A stretch of 64,000 nucleotides of DNA from Ensifer sp. Root278 (GCF_001429285.1 NZ_LMJJ01000001.1:68565-132564); one strand, 5' to 3'. Numbered from the stretch's first letter, positions 32,475-40,534 are shown. Numbers and translations: made by a program. Notes: generated by a model not told the origin, from the letters alone.

Positions 32475-33832
32475 GCCTCACCCCGGATGATCGTTTCGGC
32501 AGAGAGCGCGACGGAGAGCAGCCGATCGTCCTGGTGATGCGGCGCGGCAAGCTGCAAACCAACGGGCATTTCGGCCGCCCCGGTACCGCAGGGAATGGAG
32601 ATGCCGCAGAAATCCAGGAAGTTACCGATCGACGTGTTGCGCAGTGTCTTGGCGTTGGTCTTGAAGAACAGCTCGTCGTCCTCGATCAGTGGCGCGATCG
32701 GCGGCGCCACATGCGGCAGGGTCGGGTGGGCGATGAGCTCGTTCGGCTTCAGGCTGTCGACCGTCTCATGGATCAGTTGGTCGCGCGCGTCGAGCAGGGC
32801 AATGTAGTCGGGCATGGTGATCTTCTCGCCGAGCCTGGTGCGGGCAACGACACGGGGATCCATCTCATTGGCCTCGTGCCCGGCCAGCCGCTCGCGATGA
32901 AGCGCATAGGCCTCGGCCGTCACCAGGGCGCCATGGCGCGCCATCAGCCCGAAGACCGCCGAGAAGGTCGGGAAGGCGCGGCGGCTGATAGCAACGCCGG
33001 CTTTCTCGAGCCGCCTGATGGCATCCTCGAACGCCTCGACGACTTCCGTTTCCGCATCGTCGAAGACCACCGTTTCCGGGATCACCAGCGCGACGCCTGA
33101 AAGGTCGGCGCGGCGCACGGTCGGAGCCGTCAGCCCGTGCATGGCAGCGTCCACCCACACGGCGTCCTGCACCGTGTGGCAAAGGGGCCCAAGCGAATCC
33201 AGGCTTTCAGCCAGCGGAAAGACGCCCTTCATCGTGTAGCGGCCGCGTGTTGCTTTGTAACCGACAATGCCGGTCATCGCCGCGGGGATGCGGACGGACC
33301 CGCCGGTATCGGTGCCGATGGCTGCTGGCACCAGCCCGGCCGCGACCGCGACCGCCGAGCCTGACGACGAGCCGCCGGGAATGCGCTCAACGTCGGTGGC
33401 CGCGGGGTTCCTCGGCGTGCCGTAATGCGGGTTGATGCCAAGGCCCGAAAAGGCGAACTCGCTCATATTGGTGCGGCCGACGCTGACCATGCCGGCTGCG
33501 GCAACGGCGGCAACGACCGGAGCGTCGCTCCTCGCCGGGGCGTGCGTCTGCAGCACCTTCGAGCCGGCGGTCGTGACGCTGCCGGCCACATCGAAGAGGT
33601 CCTTCCACGCGACCGGCAGGCCGTCGAGCAGGCCGAGCGAGCGTCCCGCCCTGAGGCGTTTCGAGGCGGCCTCGGCATCCCGCGTCGCGCGCTCAGGCGT
33701 CAGTTCGACGAAGATGGCATAGTCGCCGTGTGCGTCGATCGCCGCATAGGTTTGCTTGGCGAGGTCCACGGGGTCCAGCTTGCCGCTCTGCACCAGCACG
33801 GAAAGGCTGGCGAGTGTCTTTTGTTCTGTCAT
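32471..33832 (-). CDS. Amidase signature family hydrolase
   Basis: A 453-aa amidohydrolase. The amidase signature GGSSSGSAVAVAAGLVPAAIGTDTGGS carries the catalytic serines and the N-terminal lysine is in LPVAWKDLFDVAG, completing a Ser-cis-Ser-Lys triad. It lacks GatA context, so it is a free-standing amidase. ATG at 33832 follows GGAGGAT. First gene of the operon with the ROK kinase and cutC, joined by ATGA overlaps. Its amide substrate is unknown; given its neighbours an amino-sugar or amino-acid amide is possible. Confidence 0.93.
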   Translation of the reverse strand: MTEQKTLASLSVLVQSGKLDPVDLAKQTYAAIDAHGDYAIFVELTPERATRDAEAASKRLRAGRSLGLLDGLPVAWKDLFDVAGSVTTAGSKVLQTHAPARSDAPVVAAVAAAGMVSVGRTNMSEFAFSGLGINPHYGTPRNPAATDVERIPGGSSSGSAVAVAAGLVPAAIGTDTGGSVRIPAAMTGIVGYKATRGRYTMKGVFPLAESLDSLGPLCHTVQDAVWVDAAMHGLTAPTVRRADLSGVALVIPETVVFDDAETEVVEAFEDAIRRLEKAGVAISRRAFPTFSAVFGLMARHGALVTAEAYALHRERLAGHEANEMDPRVVARTRLGEKITMPDYIALLDARDQLIHETVDSLKPNELIAHPTLPHVAPPIAPLIEDDELFFKTNAKTLRNTSIGNFLDFCGISIPCGTGAAEMPVGLQLAAPHHQDDRLLSVALSAETIIRGEA

Positions 33833-34036
33833 GTCATCCTCCGCGGAATGCTGTTCTTGCCTGCGGCTGCTGTCCGCTACGTCTACAATATCGCCGCCCT
33901 TGGCGTTTTCCATGCTTCCCTTAGACGAGGCGCGTGAATCTTGCATAAAGACTGGCTTCCGCCGCGTGTGTCTTGTCGCTGGTGGTGCCCCTGCCTACAT
34001 GCATCATCGAACCTTGGGCCATACTGGAGAGCGATG

Positions 34037-34774
34037 ATGATCTTGGACGCGGCGCGACTTTCGCTTGCCAATCTCCTTGCGCCCGAGACCCGATCGGTTT
34101 TCTGGAAGGTGCTGGGCCTGACGATACTGGCGCTCGTCGCGCTCTGGTTTGCGGTGCGCGAAGTGTTTATCTGGCTGGCGCTGCCGTGGATCGATACGCT
34201 GATGCCGGGCACGCCCGTCTGGGCCGGTTGGCTGACCTTCGTCGTCGGCATCTTCGCGAGCCTCGGGCTGGCGCTCGCCTTGGCTTTGCTTCTGGCCCCC
34301 GTCACCGCGCTGATCGCCGGCTTCTTCCTCGACGATGTTGCCGAGGTGATCGAGAAGCGGGACTATCCGAGCGAGCCGCAGGGCCGGCCGCTGCCGCTTG
34401 GCGAGGCGATCGCCGGATCGCTGAAGTTTCTCGGCGTTGTCATCCTCGGCAACCTGCTGGCGCTCTTCCTGCTGCTCGTTCCGGGCGTCAATCTCGTCGC
34501 CTTCTTTCTGGTCAACGGCTATCTGCTCGGCCGCGAATTCTTCGAGTTCGCGGCAATGCGCTATCGTGCACCGGCGGAGGCGCGGCTCTTCCGCGAGAAG
34601 CACCGTTCCACCGTTTTTCTCGCCGGCCTTCTGCTCGCGGCCTTTCTGGCGGTGCCGTTCGTCAACCTTTTGACGCCGCTCTTTGCTGCCGGACTGATGG
34701 TGCATCTGCACAAGCGGCTTTCGGCAAAGGATCCCGGATTTTCGCTCTCGGGCAGTGCGGCGGCGAAGGCCTGA
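34037..34774 (+). CDS. EI24/CysZ-like membrane protein
   Basis: A 245-aa inner-membrane protein with four to six helices. It begins with the family's amphipathic entry (LDAARLSLANLLAPETRSVFWKVLGLTILAL) and contains RPLPLGEAIAGSLKFLGVVILGNLLALFLLLVPGVN and NGYLLGREFFEFAAMR, patterns of the EI24 (PF07264) family that includes the sulfate transporter CysZ. Rhizobial members are longer-diverged and their substrate is unknown. Two adjacent ATGs (34034, 34037) are possible; the second has the better spacing to GGAGAG. Confidence 0.85.
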   Translation: MILDAARLSLANLLAPETRSVFWKVLGLTILALVALWFAVREVFIWLALPWIDTLMPGTPVWAGWLTFVVGIFASLGLALALALLLAPVTALIAGFFLDDVAEVIEKRDYPSEPQGRPLPLGEAIAGSLKFLGVVILGNLLALFLLLVPGVNLVAFFLVNGYLLGREFFEFAAMRYRAPAEARLFREKHRSTVFLAGLLLAAFLAVPFVNLLTPLFAAGLMVHLHKRLSAKDPGFSLSGSAAAKA

Positions 34775-34876
34775 GAGGCTCTTGCTTGACATGATGCCGG
34801 CTATGGCCAATCTGCCGGCAAGATCCCATTGTGCTGCGCGGGCGCGCCGGCGCGTGGCAGGACGGAGTTGGCGGAC

Positions 34877-35086
34877 ATGAACAAGACGGACGAACGGATC
34901 ACCCACCTCGAGGAAACGGTGGCCCACCAGGCCAAGACCATCGAGGAACTTTCCGATCAGCTTGCCGAGCAATGGAAGGTGGTGGAACAGACGCGCGCCA
35001 AGCTCGACCGGCTGACCGAGCGTTTCCTGTCGCTCGAGGAGCAATCGCTCGATGCGCCGGCGATCACCCGGCCGCCGCACTACTGA
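34877..35086 (+). CDS. slyX: SlyX family protein
   Basis: A 69-aa, almost entirely helical coiled-coil protein: MNKTDERITHLEETVAHQAKTIEELSDQLAEQW with heptad spacing, ending in the family's SLDAPAITRPPHY tail (the PPHY end is characteristic). Function unknown across bacteria. The ATG at 34877 starts the homologous region and is preceded by GGCGGAC. Ends at a terminator shared with the convergent BMP gene. Confidence 0.92.
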   Translation: MNKTDERITHLEETVAHQAKTIEELSDQLAEQWKVVEQTRAKLDRLTERFLSLEEQSLDAPAITRPPHY

Positions 35087-35114
35087 TCGAGCGCCACGGC
35101 AAACGGAAATTAAA

Positions 35115-35143
35115 AGGCCGCCGGTCCAACGAACCGGCGGCCT
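35115..35143. terminator. Bidirectional terminator between slyX and the BMP-family gene
   Basis: Perfect 11-bp stem AGGCCGCCGGT/ACCGGCGGCCT with a seven-base loop, flanked by AAA on the left and TCTCTATTT on the right; sits between converging genes. Confidence 0.85.
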
Positions 35144-35166
35144 CTCTATTTACATAAGTGCTGCTC

Positions 35167-36159
35167 TTAGTAGGGGCAGGACTCGTCGCTCATGTAGTCG
35201 TGAACTTCGACCTTGCCGGCAATGATTTCGGCTTTCACCTTTTCCACTGCGTCGAGCATCTCAGGCGTGATCAGTGCCTTGTTGTTGTCGTCGAGCGCAT
35301 AGCCGACGCCATCTTCCTTGAGGCCGAGGTTGGAAATGCCGAACTCGAACTTGTCGTTCTTGGCCGCCGTGAAGGCTTCATAGACGGCAACGTCGACGCG
35401 CTTCAGCATCGAGGTCAGGACCTTGCCCGGCTGCAGGCCGTTCTGGTTGGAGTCGACGCCGATGCCGAGCTTGCCCGCATCTGCTGCTGCCTGCAGAACG
35501 CCGACGCCGGTGCCGCCGGCTGCGTGGTAGACGACGTCCGAGCCTTGGTCGATCTGCGACTTGGCGATTTCGCCGCCCTTGACCGGGTCGTTCCAGGCGT
35601 CCGGCGTCGTTCCGGTGTAGGCTTCCAGAACCTTGACGTCAGCGCCGGTCGACTTGGCGCCGCCAACGTAGCCACAGGCGAACTTGTGGATCAGCGGAAC
35701 GTCCATGCCGCCGATGAAGCTGACGGTCTTCGACTTCGAAGCGAGGCCGGCGAGAACGCCGACGAGGTAGGAGCCTTCCTGTTCCTTGAAGACGACCGAT
35801 TTGACGTTCGGCTTCTCGACGACCATGTCGATGATCGCAAACTTGATATCAGGGTATTCCGGCGCGATCTTCTCGAGCGAAGCCGCCCAGTTGAAGCCGG
35901 CCATGACGATCGGGCTGTTGCCGTCGCTCGCAAAGCGGCGCAGCGCCTGTTCACGCTGGGCATCGTTGGCGATTTCGAACTCGCGGTATTCGACGCCCGA
36001 TTCCGTCTTGAACTTTTCGGCGCCGTTGAAGGCAGCCTCGTTGAAGGATTTGTCGAACTTGCCGCCGAGATCGTAGATGATCGCTGGCTTGATGTCGGCG
36101 GCCAGTGCCGTCGCGGACATCATCGAAAAGGCAAAGAGACCGAGAATGGTTTTTTTCAT
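35167..36159 (-). CDS. BMP-family ABC transporter substrate-binding protein
   Basis: Periplasmic protein of 330 aa of the basic membrane protein (PF02608) family, which bind nucleosides or related ligands. Signal peptide MKKTILGLFAFSMMSATALA is cut before ADI. Family segments include IIYDLGGKFDKSFNEAAFNG, VSFIGGMDVPLIHKF and VVYHAAGGTGVGVLQAA. No permease or ATPase gene is adjacent, so it is an orphan or works with a transporter encoded elsewhere. Two cysteines (KFACGY and DESCPY at the end) may form a disulfide. Confidence 0.94.
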   Translation of the reverse strand: MKKTILGLFAFSMMSATALAADIKPAIIYDLGGKFDKSFNEAAFNGAEKFKTESGVEYREFEIANDAQREQALRRFASDGNSPIVMAGFNWAASLEKIAPEYPDIKFAIIDMVVEKPNVKSVVFKEQEGSYLVGVLAGLASKSKTVSFIGGMDVPLIHKFACGYVGGAKSTGADVKVLEAYTGTTPDAWNDPVKGGEIAKSQIDQGSDVVYHAAGGTGVGVLQAAADAGKLGIGVDSNQNGLQPGKVLTSMLKRVDVAVYEAFTAAKNDKFEFGISNLGLKEDGVGYALDDNNKALITPEMLDAVEKVKAEIIAGKVEVHDYMSDESCPY

Positions 36160-36574
36160 TGTGCAGCCCTGTTGTCGCTATTGATCTTATTGGGTCCTCC
36201 CGCCGGCTCCCCGACGGAACCTGTCTGCGGAACCCACCCCCTTCTCCTTGGGGCTAGGGTGGCGCATCCTTGCACGGTCACGGCAAAAAAACACTCAAAA
36301 TTTTTCAGATGGTAAAAATACAAGCCACAGAAGCCGGTACCCGTAAGGCACCGGTTCTGTTGCGCTTTTGAGATCGCCGGCAAGTGTGCGCGCCCATCCG
36401 GCGCGACCTCTGGGTTGTGGGTATCGCGCTTGCTTTCGAGAGGGCCAAAGCGGCCCCCGGTGTCGGAGCGGGATGAGGAAAAGTGTGTGCGGTTCTCCGC
36501 CCGCATCCAGCGCTTGTTTACACGAAACGATCTGGTGAAGGTTTGGGTCGATTGAGGCCAAGCACATCGGCCTG
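36160..36574. other. Long intergenic region upstream of the BMP gene
   Basis: About 415 bp with no supportable gene. It should hold the BMP gene's promoter and leader. An imperfect GCCGGTACC/GGCACCGGT inverted repeat is visible near 36332-36355. The rest of the gap to msrA is repeat sequence. Confidence 0.5.
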
Positions 36575-36628
36575 TCTAGAGCATCCCGCTCTCGAGTGGA
36601 ACCACCGGAGGCGGAAAGATGCTCTAGA
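36575..36628. repeat. Palindromic repeat (family C)
   Basis: Inverted ends TCTAGAGCATC/GATGCTCTAGA enclosing GTGGAACCACC. It is fused directly to the family B element that follows, giving a composite mosaic of about 105 bp between the BMP and msrA genes. Confidence 0.7.
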
Positions 36629-36680
36629 ATCAAAGTGCTAGAGCGTCCTTTGTGCGTCAGTCGAACGCACGGCGCCCTAG
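36629..36680 (+). repeat. Palindromic repeat (family B, partial copy 4)
   Basis: Right half of the family B element: ATCAAAGTGCTAGAGCGTCCTTTG, then inner stem GTGCGT/ACGCAC and outer CTAGAGCG/CGCCCTAG-like arms. Its terminal CTAG supplies the TAG stop codon of msrA on the minus strand (36677-36679). Confidence 0.75.
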
Positions 36681-37330
36681 TACCCGATCGGGCAACTCAC
36701 CCCGGTGCCGCGCAGGCCGCAATAGCCGTTCGGGTTCTTCGCCAGATATTGCTGGTGGTAGTCCTCGGCGAAGTAGAATGGGCCGGCCTTGCCGATCTCG
36801 GTGGTGATCGTGCCGCCATGGTTGGAATACTTCAGCGCCGCCTGGAAAGTGGTGCGCGCGGCCTTGGCCTCCGCCAGCTGCTCGTCGTCATAGGTGTAGA
36901 TTGCCGAGCGGTAGGTGGTGCCGATATCGTTGCCCTGGCGCATGCCCTGGGTCGGGTCGTGCTCCTCGAAGAAAGTCTTGAGCAGGGTCGCAAGCGGAAC
37001 CGTCTCTGGATCATAGACGACCAGCACCACCTCGGCATGGCCTGTGAGCCCGGTGGTCGTCTCCTGATAGGTCGGGTTCCGTGTCAGCCCGCCAGCGTAA
37101 CCGACAGCCGTCACGTAGACACCGGGGATCTTCCAGAGCAGCCGTTCGGCGCCCCAGAAGCAGCCCATGCCAAGCAGGACCTGCTTCGTGCCGTCGGGGT
37201 AGGGGCCATTCAGCGGCCGCCCGGAGACGAAATGCGTCTCGGCCGTCGGGATCGCCTCGTCGCGACCCGGCAGCGCTGTCTGCGCATCGGGCATGATCGT
37301 CTTCTTGTTGAACATGTCGATCAGGAACAT
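36677..37330 (-). CDS. msrA: Peptide methionine sulfoxide reductase MsrA
   Basis: Reduces the S form of methionine sulfoxide in proteins, with thioredoxin as reductant; cytosolic. The 217-aa protein has the catalytic motif [18 protein letters not shown], then [23 protein letters not shown] and the resolving-cysteine region at the C-terminus ([16 protein letters not shown]). The ATG at 37330 is preferred over one two codons upstream because GAGGAG is then correctly spaced. The stop codon lies in a palindromic repeat. Confidence 0.97.
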   Translation of the reverse strand: MFLIDMFNKKTIMPDAQTALPGRDEAIPTAETHFVSGRPLNGPYPDGTKQVLLGMGCFWGAERLLWKIPGVYVTAVGYAGGLTRNPTYQETTTGLTGHAEVVLVVYDPETVPLATLLKTFFEEHDPTQGMRQGNDIGTTYRSAIYTYDDEQLAEAKAARTTFQAALKYSNHGGTITTEIGKAGPFYFAEDYHQQYLAKNPNGYCGLRGTGVSCPIGY

Positions 37331-37372
37331 CAGCATACTCCTCGTCGGTGCAGAGACGGGCTCCGCTAAAAA

Positions 37373-37690
37373 TCAGGCGGCGAAGCGGCCCGCGGCCGGC
37401 CGCTTCTTGTAACCGACCATCCACAGAACGAGCGCGAGCAGCGCCAGCACGGCGAAGGCCGGCTGCATCAGCAGCCAATGCAGCACCGAATGCCAGATCG
37501 TCTGCGCCGTATCGGAACGCTGCGCAAACTGGATCCAGCTCGCCGTGTCGGCGCCCAGCGCCTCCAGGTCGTCGCCAAGCGAGGTCATCACCAGTTCCGA
37601 TGCGGCGACCGACTGAATCGCGTCGACGGCGCCGGCAAGCACGGCGGCAAACAACACGACGGCGCTCGCCAGCCTTAGTAGAAACCGCAT
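37373..37690 (-). CDS. Hypothetical small membrane protein
   Basis: A 105-aa protein with an N-terminal hydrophobic helix (LRLASAVVLFAAVLAGAVDAI), a central soluble part with TASWIQFAQRSDTAQTIWHSVLHWLL, and a second helix (AFAVLALLALVLWMVGY) followed by a basic tail KKRPAAGRF. Topology suggests two spans with a periplasmic loop. I do not recognise a domain. Lies 42 bp upstream of msrA on the same strand and may be cotranscribed with it. Confidence 0.75.
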   Translation of the reverse strand: MRFLLRLASAVVLFAAVLAGAVDAIQSVAASELVMTSLGDDLEALGADTASWIQFAQRSDTAQTIWHSVLHWLLMQPAFAVLALLALVLWMVGYKKRPAAGRFAA

Positions 37691-37956
37691 CGGTCCAATT
37701 ATCCCTTCATGTCACTGGTCGCGTCATGTCATGGTCAAGCGCAACGCCCCGGCGGCATCTTCTTCGATCGCAGGGGTCTCGGACAAGGCCCAGTGGCGAA
37801 ATTATGCGGGGATCGCAGTAGAGCCGAGCTGGCATCTGGACGCTGCCGGGACGTGACACTCGTCCCGGCGCAAGAGATAAGCGTGCCGCCTGGTATGCAC
37901 AATGGGGACGACGGGCCGCTCGTTTCACAAGATGTCAACAATCTGTCAGAAAGCAG
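37691..37956. other. Intergenic region before tRNA-Ser
   Basis: No gene supported. Open frames here are short, lack ribosome sites and show no domain. The downstream end carries the tRNA promoter. Confidence 0.5.
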
Positions 37957-37984
37957 TTGATCCCAAGCAAATCATCGGTATATA
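37957..37984 (+). promoter_or_regulatory. Predicted tRNA-Ser promoter
   Basis: TTGATC (37957-37962), 16-base spacer, TATATA (37979-37984), about 85 bp upstream of the mature tRNA. Confidence 0.5.
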
Positions 37985-38071
37985 GACGCGCGTCCGCCGG
38001 TTTACACCGGTCGACACCGAAGGGCCCCGCCCTTCCCATCCAGCCGGATTGACCATCGGCTGCTGACGGAT

Positions 38072-38161
38072 GGACAGGTGGCCGAGTGGTTGAAGGCGCA
38101 CGCCTGGAACGCGTGTATACGTGAAAGCGTATCGAGGGTTCGAATCCCTCTCTGTCCGCCA
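38072..38161 (+). tRNA. tRNA-Ser (anticodon GGA)
   Basis: Ninety-base class II tRNA with the acceptor stem GGACAGG/TCTGTCC, D-arm GGCCGAGTGGTTGAAGGC, anticodon stem CACGC/GCGTG around loop CTGGAAC (GGA, reading UCC and UCU), a long variable arm, the T-arm GAGGGTTCGAATCCCTC, and an encoded CCA end. All arms pair. Confidence 0.97.
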
Positions 38162-38301
38162 TTTCTCTCCCTTGCCACAGCGATCAATATCAAGACGTTG
38201 CCAACCCGCTTGGCGCCAACCCGCAAAAAATCTTCTTCGGCGCGATCCGTTTCGCCTCTCCGGTTCGTCTTTGCTGTGTCCGTAGCAAAGGAGACACGCT
38301 G

Positions 38302-38607
38302 ATGACCACCGAACCTGTCACACTCGTCAATCTGCTGAAGGTCGAACCCGGCAAGCAGGCGCAATTGATTGCGCTCCTGAAGCGCAACATCGAAACCGTG
38401 ATCAGCACGCTCGGCGGTTGGCACACAAGCCGGCTGATCGCCGCCAAGGACGGCGCCAGCGTCATCATCTATTCGGAATGGGAGACGCCGGCGGCCATTG
38501 AGGCGATGCGGGCCGATCCCCGGATGAAGGCCTACTTCCCGCAGATCCTGGAATTGGCAAGCCTTGAGTCGATCCTGGGCGAGGCCGTGTTCAGCGATAA
38601 CAGGTGA
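38302..38607 (+). CDS. Antibiotic biosynthesis monooxygenase (ABM) domain protein
   Basis: A 101-aa single-domain dimeric alpha-beta barrel protein (PF03992). It begins [25 protein letters not shown] and contains [15 protein letters not shown], both typical. Such small ABM proteins act as quinol monooxygenases, haem-degrading enzymes or have unknown function. The ATG has a good AAAGGAGA site. Stands alone between tRNA-Ser and the sigma factor gene. Confidence 0.88.
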   Translation: MTTEPVTLVNLLKVEPGKQAQLIALLKRNIETVISTLGGWHTSRLIAAKDGASVIIYSEWETPAAIEAMRADPRMKAYFPQILELASLESILGEAVFSDNR

Positions 38608-38733
38608 TGTCGATCCGCCGCCGACGCCCGCCGACAGTGGCCGGAAGGCGGCGGACATTTCTTTGGACCCGCGTTATCGTGCCGTCGTCGCCGATGGGCT
38701 GACGCCTGGAAATGCGCCCATGGAGCTCGATAC

Positions 38734-39591
38734 ATGAACGTGGAAGATTTCGAGGATCGCCTGCGCGAGTTCAGGCCGCGGCTGCATCGCTATTGCGCGC
38801 GCATGACCGGCTCGGCCGTGGACGGCGAGGACGTGCTGCAGGATACCTTGATCAAGGCCCTGCAGGCGCGGGCGGACGGTGTGGTCGTGGACAATATCGA
38901 GGGCTGGTTGCTTCGCATCGCCCACAATACCAGCCTCGATTTCCTGCGCCGGCGGTCCCGGCACAGGGTCGTTCCGCTGCGCGATGATCTGGAGGACGCA
39001 CGGCTGCCCGAAGCGGACATCGTTGCGGTCGGCTTTCACACCTTCCTGCAGCTGCCTGAACTTCAGCGCTGCGCCGTGATTCTCAAGGATGTGCTCGGAC
39101 ATTCGGTCGAAGAAATCGCGGATATTGCCGACTGCACGCCGGCGGCTGCCAAGTCGGCGCTCCAGCGCGGACGCGCGTCGCTCCGGCAACTGGCGGATCG
39201 CCCGGACGATATGCGGCTGCCGCTGATGTCCGATGCCAACCGGCAGAAGATGGCGACCTATGTGCGCCTGTTTCAGGGGGGCGATTTCGATGCGATCCGC
39301 GCCATGCTGGCCGAAGACGTCAAGCTCGAGCTCGTCAACAGGCTGAGGCTGGAGGGCCGTGAGGGCATTGGCCGCTACTTCACCCGCTATGCCGAGGAGA
39401 CGAGGTGGCGGTTCGCGCTCGGTGCGATCGAGGGGCGTCCGGTCATGCTGGTTTTCGACAGCGCCGGGCCCATGGAGATGCCTGCGCATTTCGTTCTTCT
39501 CGATTGGCGCGAGGACGAGATCGCTGCGATCCGCGACTTTCTCTTCGCGCCCTATGTGCTTGAAACCGTCGATTGGGTTCGTCTGGCCTAG
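38734..39591 (+). CDS. ECF sigma factor with C-terminal SnoaL-like domain (SigJ/ECF41-like)
   Basis: A 285-aa transcription factor. Region 2 (FRPRLHRYCARMTGSAVDGEDVLQDTLIKAL, about 13-43) and region 4 (LPELQRCAVILKDVLGHSVEEIADIADCTPAAAKSALQRGRASL, about 108-151) are followed by about 120 residues resembling a SnoaL/NTF2 fold (YVRLFQGGDFDAIRAMLAEDVKLELVNRLRLEGREGI). In sigma factors of this kind the tail replaces a separate anti-sigma factor and tunes activity, and no anti-sigma gene is adjacent. Targets unknown. Confidence 0.92.
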   Translation: MNVEDFEDRLREFRPRLHRYCARMTGSAVDGEDVLQDTLIKALQARADGVVVDNIEGWLLRIAHNTSLDFLRRRSRHRVVPLRDDLEDARLPEADIVAVGFHTFLQLPELQRCAVILKDVLGHSVEEIADIADCTPAAAKSALQRGRASLRQLADRPDDMRLPLMSDANRQKMATYVRLFQGGDFDAIRAMLAEDVKLELVNRLRLEGREGIGRYFTRYAEETRWRFALGAIEGRPVMLVFDSAGPMEMPAHFVLLDWREDEIAAIRDFLFAPYVLETVDWVRLA

Positions 39592-39731
39592 CGCGAAGGG
39601 GCCTTCGCTGATTGACCGTCCGATCTCCGCCATTTGTTGACGATTGCGCGGTAGCCGGAATCCCTTGACCGGCGTGGCTCCGGCCTCGACCGTGCCGAGG
39701 AGATCTGGTCGCGCTCTGGGGAGCAGGCAGC

Positions 39732-39845
39732 ATGAAGACGGCGAGTGACGCGCGTTTCTGGGACCGGACGTCGCAGCGATACGCCAAGGGGGCGATCGCG
39801 GACCCGGCCGGATATGAGCGCACGCTCGACCGTACCCTCCGCCGG
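39732..39845 (+). pseudogene. Remnant of a SAM-dependent methyltransferase gene (first ~36 codons)
   Basis: After a GGAGCAGG ribosome site the frame starts MKTASDARFWDRTSQRYAK and continues to ADPAGYERTLDRTL, which is the usual N-terminus of a class I methyltransferase family (xxDARFWDRxARxYAxxPIAD). The sequence then changes abruptly into the antisense of an aminotransferase gene; the frame stays open to 40184 but encodes nothing recognisable and no glycine-rich SAM motif follows. It appears to be the left border of a deletion that removed the rest of the gene. The 150-aa chimera might still be translated. Confidence 0.7.
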
Positions 39846-40088
39846 ACCTGCGTCGATTGCCTGTTTGATGTGGGCGCGCAACTCTTCGTCGGGCAGCGCG
39901 CGGCCGAAGAAGGAGAGAGAGGCGTTGCTGAGGCGCTTCAGATGCAGGTCCAGACCTCTGATCTTGCAGTCCCTGACCTGAATTGCGGTGAAGTGGGCGA
40001 AGCCGGCAAAAGCCAAGGGGATCAGATCGGCAGCGCTGGCCGGGCGGCCGTTGAGCGCTGCGGGATAGAGGCTTGTTTCGTTCGGCAT
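39840..40088 (-). pseudogene. Remnant of a class IV aminotransferase-like gene (first ~80 codons)
   Basis: From ATG 40088 (AGGAGCAAG site) the product reads MPNETSLYPAALNGRPASAADLI, then FAGFAHFTAIQVRDCKIRGLDLHLKRL and a segment ending ELRAHIKQAIDAGPAE, the N-terminal domain of a fold-type IV aminotransferase family. At about 39840 it runs into the antisense of the methyltransferase remnant and the frame continues without homology to 39588. The PLP lysine and the C-terminal domain are absent. The promoter looks intact and is of the MerR-activated type, so a truncated product may still be made. Confidence 0.7.
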
Positions 40089-40128
40089 GGTCTTGCTCCT
40101 GGGTGTGTTCACATGAAGGAGCCAATAG

Positions 40129-40159
40129 GTCTAAGGTCTGACAGCGCTGTCAGAGTCAA
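40129..40159 (-). promoter_or_regulatory. MerR-type promoter/operator for the aminotransferase remnant
   Basis: Minus strand: -35 TTGACT (40159-40154), a 19-base spacer, and -10 TTAGAC (40134-40129). The spacer holds most of a perfect 18-bp palindrome TCTGACAGCGCTGTCAGA (40137-40154). Over-long 19-bp spacing with a central dyad is the hallmark of MerR-activated promoters. It lies between the divergent MerR gene and the truncated aminotransferase gene. Confidence 0.75.
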
Positions 40160-40180
40160 GGGCGAGGCGAAGGGACCGGA

Positions 40181-40534
40181 ATGAAAATAGGCGAGCTGTC
40201 GAAACGCACCGGCGTCAGCATTCGGATGCTGCGCTACTATGAAGCCGAAGGGCTGTTGAAGCCTGGACGCACCGAAAGCGGCTATCGCGACTATGATCTG
40301 GCGGAGGTGAGAACCGTCGAGCGCATCAAACTCCTGGGCGCCGGCGGCATGACCCTTCCGACGATCCTGCAGTTCCTGCCGTGCGTTCGCGGAGAAGGTC
40401 CGATCTTTGAGCCCTGCGACGAACTGCGCGTCACCCTGCACGAGCAGATCCGGCTTGTCGAAGAGAAGACGGAAAAGCTGGCGCAGAGCCGCAGCGTCCT
40501 GGAGACTTTTCTGCAGGAGATAGGCGAGCGCTGA
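40181..40534 (+). CDS. MerR-family transcriptional regulator (short form)
   Basis: A 117-aa regulator. The N-terminal helix-turn-helix and wing are KIGELSKRTGVSIRMLRYYEAEGLLKPGRTESGYRDYD, followed by a dimerisation helix (LVEEKTEKLAQSRSVLETFLQEI). There is no ligand-binding domain. Divergent from the truncated aminotransferase gene, with a 19-bp-spaced dyad promoter between, so that gene was presumably its target. The target is now truncated, so this regulator may be an orphan. Confidence 0.92.
   Translation: MKIGELSKRTGVSIRMLRYYEAEGLLKPGRTESGYRDYDLAEVRTVERIKLLGAGGMTLPTILQFLPCVRGEGPIFEPCDELRVTLHEQIRLVEEKTEKLAQSRSVLETFLQEIGER

Noticed and set aside
39588-40112. Intact aminotransferase gene of 174 codons
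   Set aside because: Homology stops near codon 85 where the sequence becomes the antisense of a methyltransferase N-terminus; the PLP lysine and C-terminal domain are missing.
38674-40125. A 483-codon minus-strand frame across the sigma-factor gene and the deletion scar
   Set aside because: Most of it is antisense to the ECF sigma gene. Only the 5' part, in a different frame, resembles an aminotransferase; it was recorded as a remnant instead.
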